Shown here: positions 17,070-25,462 of the stretch, one piece after another | How positions within the stretch are numbered: the stretch's first letter is position 1 | How the letters are laid out: every line of letters begins with the position of its first letter | DNA from: Balneola sp. | GTDB taxonomy: Bacteria > Bacteroidota > Rhodothermia > Balneolales > Balneolaceae | Direction of reading: 5' to 3' | NCBI GenBank assembly: GCA_002694685.1 | Contig: NZMW01000013.1 | Span: 62,001-126,000 of the forward strand | DNA length: 64,000 nt | Notes under the pieces: generated by a model | Told to the model about the DNA's origin: nothing | Seen by the model: only the letters and a program-made list of their open reading frames with translations | Database searches by the model: none | Made by a program: the position numbers and the translations under genes

Positions 17070-18020
17070 TTGAAAGACCCAGATTTACAGACACAAATTG
17101 ATATCAGTATCGTTGTTCCGGTTTATAATGAAGAGGAATCGCTGCCCGAATTAGAGAAGGCGATTCAAGCCGCATTAGCCAACAAGTTTAGCTATGAAAT
17201 TATCTTTGTTGATGATGGTTCCTCGGACGGATCTTGGGCTGTTATCAAATCTTTGAGCGAACAAAAAAGTTTTGTACATGGGATTAATTTCAGCCATAAC
17301 TATGGGAAAAGTGTAGCACTGCAAGCCGGTTTTGAAACGGTAAAAGGTGATTATGTAGTAACGATGGACGCCGATCTTCAGGACGATCCAAATGAGGTCC
17401 CGGAAATGGTGCAAATGCTCAAAGATGGATACGACTTAGTAAGTGGGTGGAAAAAAGAGCGTCATGATCCTCTTTCAAAAACCATTCCCTCTAAGTTTTT
17501 CAATTATGTAACACGAAAAGCTGCAGGCATAGAACTCCATGATTTTAACTGCGGCCTTAAAGCCTATCGGGCTGATGTGGTAGAGGATATATACTTGTAT
17601 GGAGAGCTGCATAGATATATCCCGATGCTTGCAAAAAGAGAAGGCTATACGCGTATTACAGAAAAGGTGGTTAAACACCATCCACGCAAATATGGAAAGA
17701 CGAAATTTGGTCTTTCCCGTTTCATGAACGGCTTTCTTGATTTAATTACCATCACTTTTGTACAGCGTTACCTGCAAAAACCAATGCACTTCTTTGGAAC
17801 CATTGGTGTGTTATTACTACTGGCCGGCGGTGTTATCAATCTGTATATGGCGTTTTTAAAATTCGTTTATTCACAAGGAATCGGTGATCGGCCGCTCCTG
17901 TTTTTAGGAATATTACTCATGGTGGTTGGAGTTCAGTTCTTCTCAACGGGTTTACTTGGTGAAATGATCAATAAAAACAATGTTGAAAGCCAAAAACCAA
18001 AAATCAGAGAAAAAGTTTAG
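17070..18020 (+). CDS. Polyprenyl-phosphate glycosyltransferase, GT2 (DPM1/ArnC-like)
   Basis: Moves a sugar from a nucleotide donor to polyprenyl phosphate on the inner membrane. The GT2 domain (about residues 10-225) shows SIVVPVYNEEES, VDDGSSDGS and the metal-binding MDADLQDDP (D100, D102). Two C-terminal transmembrane helices lie at about 240-262 and 275-297, the usual GtrB/ArnC-like layout. The start is a TTG at 17070; there is no in-frame ATG before the conserved first strand, so either the TTG is used or the start lies elsewhere upstream. The adjacent MerR gene is divergent with 80 bases between. The sugar and acceptor cannot be told. Confidence 0.9.
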   Translation: MKDPDLQTQIDISIVVPVYNEEESLPELEKAIQAALANKFSYEIIFVDDGSSDGSWAVIKSLSEQKSFVHGINFSHNYGKSVALQAGFETVKGDYVVTMDADLQDDPNEVPEMVQMLKDGYDLVSGWKKERHDPLSKTIPSKFFNYVTRKAAGIELHDFNCGLKAYRADVVEDIYLYGELHRYIPMLAKREGYTRITEKVVKHHPRKYGKTKFGLSRFMNGFLDLITITFVQRYLQKPMHFFGTIGVLLLLAGGVINLYMAFLKFVYSQGIGDRPLLFLGILLMVVGVQFFSTGLLGEMINKNNVESQKPKIREKV

Positions 18021-18081
18021 TGACATATTATAATGCTTTAGAAAAGCGTTGATATTTTAACCTCTCACTAAACTAAATCTC

Positions 18082-18495
18082 ATGATTTCAAAAACGATAA
18101 CTAAGCTTTTTCTGCTGGTCTGTATTCTTTTAATAGCCGGTTGTGATACCAATTTATTTGAGGGAAATGAGGCTGTAAAAATCAGAATTGAGAATAACTC
18201 TGAGTTTGAAATGGAGAATATTACCGTTTCATTTCCGAAAGAAGAGGTCTCCTATGGGACTCTAAGACCGGGCGAGAACTCAGATTTCTTTGAAGTAAAG
18301 AAAGCCTACCGATATGCCTATCTCGAAACTGAAATTGATGGCGAACAAGCAGTAGTTCAACCTATTGACTACGTTGGTGAGCAACTCCTTGATGCAGGTA
18401 AATATACCTATCAGCTTTATGTGACTGCTCAAAATGAGTCGGACTCAGGTTCATCACCACGTTACTATCTTGGTATAGAGCTAAAGAAGAACTAA
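18082..18495 (+). CDS. Small lipoprotein of unknown function
   Basis: A 137-residue exported protein with a clear lipobox: the hydrophobic signal ends LLIAGC with the lipid-anchored cysteine at residue 21. The mature part is a single beta-rich domain with a conserved-looking IRIENNSEFEMENITVSFP start, reminiscent of small extracellular beta-sandwich domains. No catalytic motif is seen. It follows the GT2 gene on the same strand by 61 bases and may be co-transcribed. I do not recognise the family. Confidence 0.75.
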   Translation: MISKTITKLFLLVCILLIAGCDTNLFEGNEAVKIRIENNSEFEMENITVSFPKEEVSYGTLRPGENSDFFEVKKAYRYAYLETEIDGEQAVVQPIDYVGEQLLDAGKYTYQLYVTAQNESDSGSSPRYYLGIELKKN

Positions 18496-19014
18496 TAGTT
18501 CTTCTTCCAGACTCGATATCGGCGTGTGAGCGAGTAATCAATAACAGATATAAGCCTAATTAGAAATTGGGATTTGGTTGCAGATTATTTTTTCCGTTAT
18601 TTGCAATTCATATAAATAAGGAGCGTCTTAACTGGGCGTCAACTCACCTGTTGTATTCAAAAAAGGTTTGCTCCTGATTTAGCTAAACTGCAATTTCATA
18701 ATTAACAGCCAATGGCTTCATCAGTACATTCAACAAATTTTTGTTCAAAAAGCAACTTGCTACAGCTTAAAGGCAGTTGTAATACACACCTTTGCACAAT
18801 CCTTTTTTTGTTCTTAGGTAGCCAATATTTTTATTCTTTTCATCACAATCCAGACTGTAAAACGTATCTATAGCTGCTAACTATTTACCAGCTCGTTACT
18901 TTTTACTCCAAAATAACTCCTTAATTAGGCTAAATATGCTCTTGTTGAGGTCAGTCTCATAACATCTACAATTAACATTGATAGAAGTATATCTATCAAA
19001 CAGAGAAGAATTTC
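18496..19014. other. 519-base intergenic region without a recognisable gene
   Basis: No reading frame of useful length on either strand and no tRNA-like or terminator-like hairpin were found. The only structured piece is the inverted repeat at its right end, just before the permease gene. It probably holds the promoter of that gene; no TAnnTTTG box with a good -33 element is seen. Confidence 0.5.
18978..18999. promoter_or_regulatory. Inverted repeat before the permease gene, operator-like
   Basis: Perfect 8-base inverted repeat TTGATAGA - 6 bases - TCTATCAA, ending 15 bases before the ATG at 19015. The half-site spacing (centres about 14 bases apart) fits a dimeric repressor, and in mRNA it could form a hairpin near the start codon. 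There is no further evidence for its role. Confidence 0.4.
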
Positions 19015-21081
19015 ATGTCAAAGAAAAAGCTTAAAAAACAACTTGGTTTATATGATGTATTCGCCATTTGTACGGGTGCAATGTTTAGTTCAGGCTTCTT
19101 TTTACTTCCGGGTATCGCTGCGGCCCAAACAGGGGAGGCTGTGTACTTAGCCTATCTGGCTTCGGGTATATTGATTATACCGGCAATGCTAAGTGTGGCT
19201 GAATTATCAACGGCTATGCCAAAGTCAGGTGGAACCTATTACTTTTTGGATAGGAGTTTAGGCCCCATGATAGGAACCATAGGCGGACTCGGTTCTTGGG
19301 TGGCATTAATGTTCAAAAGTTCATTTGCACTGATAGGAATGGGGGCTTATTTAGCGCTTTTTGTTGATATGCCATTTACGGCATTGGCCCTTGCACTTAC
19401 GGTAATTTTTGGCGTTCTGAACATATTTGGGGCTAAGGAGACAACACTTTTACAGCGGATATTGGTTACGGTCTTAATCCTGATTATGGGAATATTCGTA
19501 ATACAGGGGCTTGGCGCGGTAGGATTCGAACTAGGGACTTCAGATTCAGATCAATCCTTTTTTGGAAATGGAATCCATGGCTTTATTGCGACTATTGGCT
19601 TGGTTTTTGTCTCTTATGCGGGGCTCACAAAAGTTACGAGTGTGGCGGAAGAGGTTGAGAATCCGGACCGAAATATACCACTCGGGATGATCCTTTCGCT
19701 GGCTACGGCTTCTTTAATTTATGTAGCTGGAGTTTATGTGATGCAGCAGATTCTCACTCCTGCCGAATTTCACGCAAGCCTTACCCCTGTAGCAGACGCA
19801 GGAGCTAAATTCATGTCGTGGCTACCCGGTTCGGGCGGTGTTCTTCTAATTGTGATTGCAGCGGTTGCAGCTTTTGCCTCAACAGGTAATGCAGGAATCA
19901 TGTCAGCCTCACGATATCCTTTTGCGATGTCCAGAGATAAACTGGTTAGCGCGAACTTTCGAAAAATAGGAAAGCAGGGAACCCCTTATTATGCAATAAT
20001 AATTACGGTGGTTTGTATGTTGGCAATTTTACTAATTTTTGATGTAGAAGCAGTGGCGAAGTTAGCAAGTGCGTTTCAGCTTCTTCTGTTTGGAATGATG
20101 TGCTTTGCTGTAATCATCATGAGAGAAAGTAACATAAAAGGATATCAGCCTGGATTTAAGTCTCCATTCTATCCTTGGGTACAGATTTTAGGAATGCTGA
20201 TTTCAATTTGGCTGATTTCTGAAATGGGTATCCTTGCCGTTTCTCTAACAGGTTTTATTATTGTGATGTGCATTATGTGGTACATCTACTATACCAAAGG
20301 AGAACTGTCTAGACGGGGAGCTATATTCCATGTGCATCAACGCTTAGGGAAGAATAGGTATGACGACCTGGACTTAGAGCTGCTGAATCTTATTAACGAT
20401 AAAAACCTAAGTGAACATCTTTCTTACAAGGAAACAATTGCACGCTGTGTAATCATCGATCTGGAAAAGAGTCACTCAGAAGCAGACTTATTTGAACAGG
20501 CCGCAGATATTCTATCAGGCAGAATAGGAGTCGAGAAAAAAGTGATACATACCGAGTTGACTAGTAAACAGGATATAAGCATTACAAAATTAGGTCAGGG
20601 TGTCGCTTGTAGCCATCATAAAGTATCGTATGTAGCTGAACCTGAGCTGGTGGTTTTCAGAACCAAAACAGACTTAGAGGAAATCAATAATGAAGAGGAG
20701 AACTACCTCTTTGCAATTCTACTGGTTCCGGAAACAGAGCAAGGTGTTGATATCCGTCTGATGGGTCATCTTGCTGAAATTGTTCAGGCTATTCATTTCA
20801 AAGAAAATTGGATGAAAGCAGACAGTAAGAGGAAGCTAAGAGATTGCCTGCTCACTGAAGAGCATTTCTCTCATATCAGTGTGAATGACCATTCACAGCT
20901 AAAGAAGTACATCAACAAGCCCATACGGGATATCGAATTACCAGGAACGTGCCTTATTGCTATCATTTACCGTGGCAGTGAACTCATTATTCCTCACGGA
21001 AACACTATTATAAGTGAGATCGATGAATTCCTGTTGATTGGCGAACCGGCTGATATAGAAAGTTTAGCAGGTAACTCATAG
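19015..21081 (+). CDS. APC amino-acid permease fused to PTS EIIA-like and RCK_C domains
   Basis: A 688-residue membrane protein with three parts. Residues about 1-435 are an APC-superfamily amino-acid/polyamine transporter with about 12 helices (DVFAICTGAMFSSGFF; PKSGGTYYFLDRSLG). Residues about 465-615 match the PTS EIIA type 2 (fructose/EIIA-Ntr) fold: a K/S-x-EAD helix, TKLGQGVACSHHKV with the potential phospho-histidine H534 (or H535), and LFAILLVPETEQ. Residues about 625-688 look like the RCK_C/TrkA-C ligand-binding domain (ELPGTCLIAIIYRGSELIIP). The tail probably gates or regulates transport in response to phosphorylation or a bound ligand; this is inference. The substrate is unknown. 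A terminator follows. Confidence 0.85.
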   Translation: MSKKKLKKQLGLYDVFAICTGAMFSSGFFLLPGIAAAQTGEAVYLAYLASGILIIPAMLSVAELSTAMPKSGGTYYFLDRSLGPMIGTIGGLGSWVALMFKSSFALIGMGAYLALFVDMPFTALALALTVIFGVLNIFGAKETTLLQRILVTVLILIMGIFVIQGLGAVGFELGTSDSDQSFFGNGIHGFIATIGLVFVSYAGLTKVTSVAEEVENPDRNIPLGMILSLATASLIYVAGVYVMQQILTPAEFHASLTPVADAGAKFMSWLPGSGGVLLIVIAAVAAFASTGNAGIMSASRYPFAMSRDKLVSANFRKIGKQGTPYYAIIITVVCMLAILLIFDVEAVAKLASAFQLLLFGMMCFAVIIMRESNIKGYQPGFKSPFYPWVQILGMLISIWLISEMGILAVSLTGFIIVMCIMWYIYYTKGELSRRGAIFHVHQRLGKNRYDDLDLELLNLINDKNLSEHLSYKETIARCVIIDLEKSHSEADLFEQAADILSGRIGVEKKVIHTELTSKQDISITKLGQGVACSHHKVSYVAEPELVVFRTKTDLEEINNEEENYLFAILLVPETEQGVDIRLMGHLAEIVQAIHFKENWMKADSKRKLRDCLLTEEHFSHISVNDHSQLKKYINKPIRDIELPGTCLIAIIYRGSELIIPHGNTIISEIDEFLLIGEPADIESLAGNS

Positions 21082-21090
21082 ATATAAAAA

Positions 21091-21120
21091 AAGCCTCATG
21101 AGAAAAATCTCAAGAGGCTT
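21091..21120. terminator. Bidirectional rho-independent terminator
   Basis: Stem AAGCCTC/GAGGCTT (21091-21097 with 21114-21120), an A/A mismatch, then TGAGA/TCTCA with an AAAA loop. A T-run follows on the plus strand and an A-run precedes it, so it can end both the permease transcript and the minus-strand tRNA transcript. Confidence 0.9.
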
Positions 21121-21129
21121 TTTGTTTCG

Positions 21130-21202
21130 TACCGCGTACGGGATTTGAACCCGTGCTACCGCCGTGAAAGGGCGGCGTCCTGGACCCCTAGACGAACGCG
21201 GC
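21130..21202 (-). tRNA. tRNA-Glu (TTC), copy 2
   Basis: Reverse complement folds as a 73-base tRNA without encoded CCA: acceptor GCCGCGT pairing with ACGCGGT (G1-U72 wobble), anticodon stem CCGCC/GGCGG with loop CTTTCAC, anticodon TTC, T-loop GTTCAAATC. It is identical to the copy at 21349-21421 and is the last gene of the tRNA cluster before the terminator. Confidence 0.96.
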
Positions 21203-21264
21203 ATTTCGAAAATATACTCAATAAAAAAACCGTGGATTTTCGTCCACAGCTAAAAGATAAAAAG

Positions 21265-21339
21265 GGAGCCCGATGGGAATTGAACCCACGGCCTCTAGGG
21301 CCACAACCTAGCGCTCTAACCGACTGAGCTACGAGCTCC
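21265..21339 (-). tRNA. tRNA-His (GTG)
   Basis: Reverse complement has acceptor GAGCTCG with CGGGCTC, discriminator C73 and an extra 5' G that gives the G-1:C73 pair typical of tRNA-His. The anticodon loop TTGTGGC carries GTG. It lies between the two identical tRNA-Glu genes. Confidence 0.96.
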
Positions 21340-21348
21340 GTTTAATAG

Positions 21349-21421
21349 TACCGCGTACGGGATTTGAACCCGTGCTACCGCCGTGAAAGGGCGGCGTCCT
21401 GGACCCCTAGACGAACGCGGC
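21349..21421 (-). tRNA. tRNA-Glu (TTC), copy 1
   Basis: Same 73-base sequence as the copy at 21130-21202, anticodon TTC. The exact identity, which reaches a few bases into both flanks, points to a recent tandem duplication that includes or surrounds tRNA-His, or to gene conversion. Confidence 0.96.
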
Positions 21422-21461
21422 ATAAAAATCAATAAGTCAAAAAATAAAGCATGTTACTATG

Positions 21462-21532
21462 AGGCGACAGGCGGACTCGAACCGCCGTACGAGGTTTTGC
21501 AGACCTCTGCCTAACCACTCGGCCATGTCGCC
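21462..21532 (-). tRNA. tRNA-Cys (GCA)
   Basis: Acceptor GGCGACA/TGTCGCC, discriminator T, anticodon stem GAGGT/ACCTC with loop CTGCAAA and anticodon GCA; 71 bases without CCA. Third gene of the minus-strand tRNA cluster. Confidence 0.95.
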
Positions 21533-21554
21533 TTGTTAAGTAAGCCAAAGCTTG

Positions 21555-21628
21555 TACGCCCGACAGGAGTCGAACCTGTAACCTACGCCTTAGAAGGGCG
21601 TTGCTCTATCCAGTTGAGCTACGGGCGC
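21555..21628 (-). tRNA. tRNA-Arg (TCT)
   Basis: Acceptor GCGCCCG/CGGGCGT with a G1-U72 wobble, anticodon stem ACGCC/GGCGT with loop CTTCTAA and anticodon TCT; 74 bases without CCA. Second gene of the cluster. Confidence 0.95.
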
Positions 21629-21689
21629 TCAACTACAGTATGTCAAAAATCAAAATTTCCCAACGATGAAGTCAGGAAATCAATGTTAG

Positions 21690-21763
21690 TCGGGGAGACA
21701 AGATTTGAACTTGCGACCCTTCGCTCCCAAAGCGAATGCGCTACCGGACTGCGCCACTCCCCG
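21690..21763 (-). tRNA. tRNA-Pro (TGG)
   Basis: Acceptor CGGGGAG/CTCCCCG, discriminator A, anticodon stem TTCGC/GCGAA with loop TTTGGGA and anticodon TGG; 74 bases without CCA. First gene of the tRNA cluster, 82 bases after the end of the glycosyltransferase gene on the same strand. Confidence 0.95.
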
Positions 21764-21845
21764 TTCATTCGAAAGACTCCAAATATATGACTTATTTCAG
21801 ACGGTTACCAAATGAATAAATCACTTTTTTCCTAAAATTTCGGAT

Positions 21846-23126
21846 TTATTCGGAGATGTCTTTCAGGATGGCTTTAACGTAGTTTTCCCAGCTCATATTC
21901 TCTGCAGATTTACGAACATTTTCAGAAGGAAGGGGGTGTTCAATAAACTTCAGCATCTGCTCTGCCATAGAATCTATATTCCGGTCTTCGGCAAGATATC
22001 CATTATAGCCATCTGTAATGGTTTCAGGGAAGTGACCTACGTTGGTAGCCAGAATTGGAAGTTCAAAATTGTAGGTAAGCGATTCAACACCAGAAGGGGT
22101 AGCTGTGAGATAGTAGAGCACGCTGCAATCACTAACCTGAAAATACTTGCTTACATCTTCATTTGGGATAAACTCGTTCTTAACTACGGTACTATCCTGA
22201 AGATTTAGTTCTTCAACCAATTTAAGTGGACGGTAATCCTGTTCGCTTTCTTTGTTTTTGAGCAACAGCTTTTGTGCTATTGCAAACAATCCGCGCTTTA
22301 TTTTTGTGGTGATTTTAGAAGTATCGAGCGTAGCCCAAAATTCTTCACCGCAAATGAGGAAGCTAACATCATCCCGCTGATCTGCTACTTTCTTGAATGC
22401 ACGGATAGCATTGTGCAAGCCTTTATACTTTCGAATGAATCCGAAGTAAAGAAAAACATGTTTCTTTAAGCCTAATTCTTTTTTGAAAGCTTCGGTATCA
22501 AAATCAGGATCCGGCTGATATAAATCATAGACAGGATGAAATAACTTAATCACCGTAGTTGCTTCAGGTGAATGAGTACGCTCGCCGGTTTCATTGACAT
22601 CAAAGTTTCGACTCGGATATAATGCTTTTAGCTCATCCACCGTTTTATATGCGTGGGTGATGTAGGTATCGGCGTGTTTAATACCCATTTTTGTGAGTCG
22701 CTCATCAATAGTGCTGCCTTCTTTTTGAACAACAAAATGCAGATCAAAAATAACCTCTGCTGTGCTATGCTTTTTCAGCCATTTTGAGATTGAACCCATG
22801 GGAATTCCCTGTATAGAAATAGCCCATTGAAAAATGACCTTATCAGGGTTTAAGGATTTGATGTACTTCGCGGTTTCTTTCCAACTCAGAGGGTTGTTAT
22901 AGTTTGTGATGTACTTCACCTTAATCCGAGTGCCTTCCAGAAAGTCAGACTTACTGGATTTATCGACAAATTCCCGGGGAATAATAGACGGATACTGATT
23001 GGTCCATGAAACAATATGAACTTCATTATCCGGATTTTTATCCAAAGTTTTAGCTAAAGAGGTATTATAGTTGGAAATACCTCCTTTAAATTTCGGTCCG
23101 GGTCCAAAGCATACAATAGTTGCCAT
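21846..23126 (-). CDS. Glycosyltransferase, GT4/GT-B fold
   Basis: A 426-residue GT-B glycosyltransferase, probably acting in surface polysaccharide or glycan assembly at the cytosolic face of the membrane. The N-terminal acceptor domain begins ATIVCFGPGPKFKGGISNY; the C-terminal domain contains KKHVFLYFGFIRKYKGLHNAI and the nucleotide-sugar motif GVESLTYNFELPILATNVG (E-x7-E). It starts 4 bases after the epimerase stop, so the two form an operon. The sugar and acceptor are unknown. Only two sugar genes are present, so this is not a complete polysaccharide locus. Confidence 0.87.
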   Translation of the reverse strand: MATIVCFGPGPKFKGGISNYNTSLAKTLDKNPDNEVHIVSWTNQYPSIIPREFVDKSSKSDFLEGTRIKVKYITNYNNPLSWKETAKYIKSLNPDKVIFQWAISIQGIPMGSISKWLKKHSTAEVIFDLHFVVQKEGSTIDERLTKMGIKHADTYITHAYKTVDELKALYPSRNFDVNETGERTHSPEATTVIKLFHPVYDLYQPDPDFDTEAFKKELGLKKHVFLYFGFIRKYKGLHNAIRAFKKVADQRDDVSFLICGEEFWATLDTSKITTKIKRGLFAIAQKLLLKNKESEQDYRPLKLVEELNLQDSTVVKNEFIPNEDVSKYFQVSDCSVLYYLTATPSGVESLTYNFELPILATNVGHFPETITDGYNGYLAEDRNIDSMAEQMLKFIEHPLPSENVRKSAENMSWENYVKAILKDISE

Positions 23127-23130
23127 CAGC

Positions 23131-24174
23131 CTAAGCGTATTTTTCTACAGCAGCGTCATAAACACGGCGCATGCCATCTTCGATAGAAAGTTTAGGCTTC
23201 CATCCCAAGTCATTATTCACGTAGCTCATATCGGCATATCGTGAGTGAACACCAACTGGCTTATCCAGTAACTTTTTAATATCCGGGTTGTAGCCGGCGA
23301 AAGAAGTGAAAATTTCTATGATTTCAAGAAAAGTGGTTAGCTTGCCACTGCCAATGTTAATAGCTTTTCCATCAGAAATGTTATCCATGGCGTAAAGAGT
23401 ACAGTCCATCACATCTTCAATATGGACAAAATCCCGTCCTTGTTTTCCGGTTCCCCAAACTTCAAAAGGATTCTCTTTTAGTGCTGCACGCCGGGCGATA
23501 GCTGGAATAGGGTATGAAAGATCCTGGTCTTCCCCATATCCTGAAAACGGACGGATACAAGTCACAGAAACATCATAGTATTTAGCTGCAATATGCGCGA
23601 GATACTCACCGGTAAGCTTAGACCAGCCGTAGGTCATGTCTGGCTGACCCATATTTTTGAAGTCGATGTCGCTCTCACTTAAGGCAATGGCATCAGACTC
23701 TGTTTGAAGGTCAACAGGGTAAGCAGCGCTTGAGCTTGGGTAGAGTACACGCTCAGGTTTTTGGCGGCACACCCAAAGAAAGAACTCTGCATCAATAGAT
23801 AAATCAAGAGCAACTAACATTGGGTCGCCATCAATTTTGGCACGGCCTCCAACAATAGCGGCAAAGTGGAATACATCTTTAAAGCTATCAACTTCAAGTC
23901 CGTAGGTCTTGTTGATGTAGTCTTTATCATCCAGCATTGCTCGGATAAAATAGCGGGCATCTTGTTTGAGAAAGACCATGCGTTCGTCTTCTCCAAAATA
24001 TTCCAGTCCATTTTCTTTCCGAGCCGGTGTTCCATCCGGAAGCCATTCAGAAGGATGAGTTCCGACCGATAAGTCATCAATAAAAAAGATGGTATCGTTG
24101 GTTGTTTTATGAAGTCGTTTTACAAAATTTCTGCCGACGAATCCGCACCCGCCTGTAATTAGATGATAGCCCAT
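23131..24174 (-). CDS. NAD-dependent nucleotide-sugar epimerase/dehydratase
   Basis: A 347-residue extended short-chain dehydrogenase. The Rossmann motif GGCGFVG is at residues 8-14, the catalytic Ser region is YPSSSAAYP and the active Tyr-Lys pair is in MTYGWSKLTGEY. Sequences such as GRDFVHIEDV and the C-terminal GWKPKLSIEDGMRRVYD are typical of UDP-glucose 4-epimerase, dTDP-glucose dehydratase and GDP-sugar relatives. An unusually long segment between strand 2 and strand 3 (residues about 35-80) sets it apart from canonical GalE or RmlB. Which sugar it changes cannot be told. It is the first gene of the pair with the GT4 gene. Confidence 0.87.
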   Translation of the reverse strand: MGYHLITGGCGFVGRNFVKRLHKTTNDTIFFIDDLSVGTHPSEWLPDGTPARKENGLEYFGEDERMVFLKQDARYFIRAMLDDKDYINKTYGLEVDSFKDVFHFAAIVGGRAKIDGDPMLVALDLSIDAEFFLWVCRQKPERVLYPSSSAAYPVDLQTESDAIALSESDIDFKNMGQPDMTYGWSKLTGEYLAHIAAKYYDVSVTCIRPFSGYGEDQDLSYPIPAIARRAALKENPFEVWGTGKQGRDFVHIEDVMDCTLYAMDNISDGKAINIGSGKLTTFLEIIEIFTSFAGYNPDIKKLLDKPVGVHSRYADMSYVNNDLGWKPKLSIEDGMRRVYDAAVEKYA

Positions 24175-24295
24175 ATAAACGTTTATTTATTCCGATTTTC
24201 AGTTAAGATATGAATTTTGATAAAAAGCCTTTGAAAAAGAAGAAATATTCTTGAAAAATCACGTTCTTTGCAGTGCATTTAATCAAAAGAACTAC

Positions 24296-25372
24296 ATGAA
24301 ATATTCGATTTTTCTTACCGTATTTACACTTATTAGTACATCAGTTTATTCTCAATTAAGAGTTTCAGAGTCATCTGCTACCAGAGGTAATAGCCCGAGT
24401 CAATTTATTGTGGCCGGGCATCAAGTGGCTATAAATGGTAGTTCTCTGAGTTTTGCAAGCGGAGTCTCAAACGATATTAATATTTTGACATCGCTTTCGG
24501 GAAGCTTAAATGCATCGGGTGTTTCTTTGTATGAAGGAAGTGGAACGCCGCTTCTAACAGGTTCTTACAATTTGCAGAGCGGGGATAATTCCGTAAAAGT
24601 ATATATAAAACCGAATGGCGGATATGTGGTCCGGGAAAACATTGCTAATTTTCTTTTTTATGACAATTCAGGAAAAGTACAGCAATCGATTTCAAACAGT
24701 TCTCAGAGTACCGAGGGAGAATCAATTTCCGAATTAGCCGCTGATCCAGCATTTAAGACGACTGTTTTATTCAATCCGAAGATCGTCCGTGGTGGAAAAG
24801 AAGGCTCCAGTGCTCAGGTAGTAAACAGAAATTGGACGACCACCAATATTTTCTACAGTGGTGATCGGACTATAAGTTTGGTGAAGGTATCAAAAGATGG
24901 CCAGTTTATTGCTGTGGTTTCATCTCAATCCGGATCAGATGATCAGGTAAATATAACAGATCGCTTTGGGAATGAGCTTGGTACATTTACATTCAACCAA
25001 AATATTGCAGATGTTAGATTTTCAGGTGAAGGAGAATATATAACCATCCGCTCTTCCAGCAGAGTTGGGGTTTATTCGTTGTTAAGCGGTGAAAGGGAGG
25101 GAAGTACAAGCTTCCGGTCTGACTTACATTTTGCAGAATTTGTACCTGAAGACAATGTAATTGTGGCCTTAACTGCCGATGAAACAGCCTCTGTGCTTAC
25201 CGATGTTGAGCTTCATACTATTAATATTGAAGCGCGATCCATTGAGAGACAAGATTATAGCGGATCATTAGGAAAATCAGAATTGCTGTCCATCGAGTTA
25301 CAGAGAACGAGAGCAAACCAGTATACGCTAAGTGGATTGAATAAAGCGCTGAACTTAAATGTGAGCTTTTGA
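24296..25372 (+). CDS. Exported protein with WD40-like C-terminal half, unknown function
   Basis: Taking the ATG at 24296 gives a clean signal peptide ending VYSQ (residues 1-20) and a 358-residue product; an in-frame TTG 45 bases upstream would add a hydrophilic leader and is less likely. The first half is Ser/Gly/Asn-rich with repeated short beta strands. The second half has propeller-like repeats (ISLVKVSKDGQFIAVVSS; IADVRFSGEGEYITIRSS), four or so blades, which is fewer than a closed propeller needs. No catalytic site is seen. It is divergent from the epimerase and convergent with clpC, with a shared terminator in between. Confidence 0.65.
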   Translation: MKYSIFLTVFTLISTSVYSQLRVSESSATRGNSPSQFIVAGHQVAINGSSLSFASGVSNDINILTSLSGSLNASGVSLYEGSGTPLLTGSYNLQSGDNSVKVYIKPNGGYVVRENIANFLFYDNSGKVQQSISNSSQSTEGESISELAADPAFKTTVLFNPKIVRGGKEGSSAQVVNRNWTTTNIFYSGDRTISLVKVSKDGQFIAVVSSQSGSDDQVNITDRFGNELGTFTFNQNIADVRFSGEGEYITIRSSSRVGVYSLLSGEREGSTSFRSDLHFAEFVPEDNVIVALTADETASVLTDVELHTINIEARSIERQDYSGSLGKSELLSIELQRTRANQYTLSGLNKALNLNVSF

Positions 25373-25406
25373 TTTAAATTTCTTTAAAGAAAGAATTGTC
25401 CAAAAA

Positions 25407-25438
25407 AAAGACCTGCACAAGTGATTGGGCAGGTCTTT
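25407..25438. terminator. Bidirectional rho-independent terminator
   Basis: Perfect stem AAAGACCTGC/GCAGGTCTTT with a 12-base loop, preceded by an A-run and followed by TTTCA. It lies between the convergent exported-protein gene and clpC and can serve both; the A-run makes it strongest for clpC on the minus strand. Confidence 0.88.
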
Positions 25439-25462
25439 CAATGTTCTTAAAGAAAATTCAGT

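Noticed and set aside
21130-21763. Integration site of a genomic island at the tRNA cluster
   Set aside because: No integrase, no truncated tRNA copy and ordinary genes on both sides; the repeated tRNA-Glu is a full gene and not an attachment-site fragment.
21145-21790. Two short plus-strand reading frames across the tRNA cluster
   Set aside because: They lie exactly over tRNA genes folded on the minus strand, so they are antisense translations of tRNAs and not proteins.
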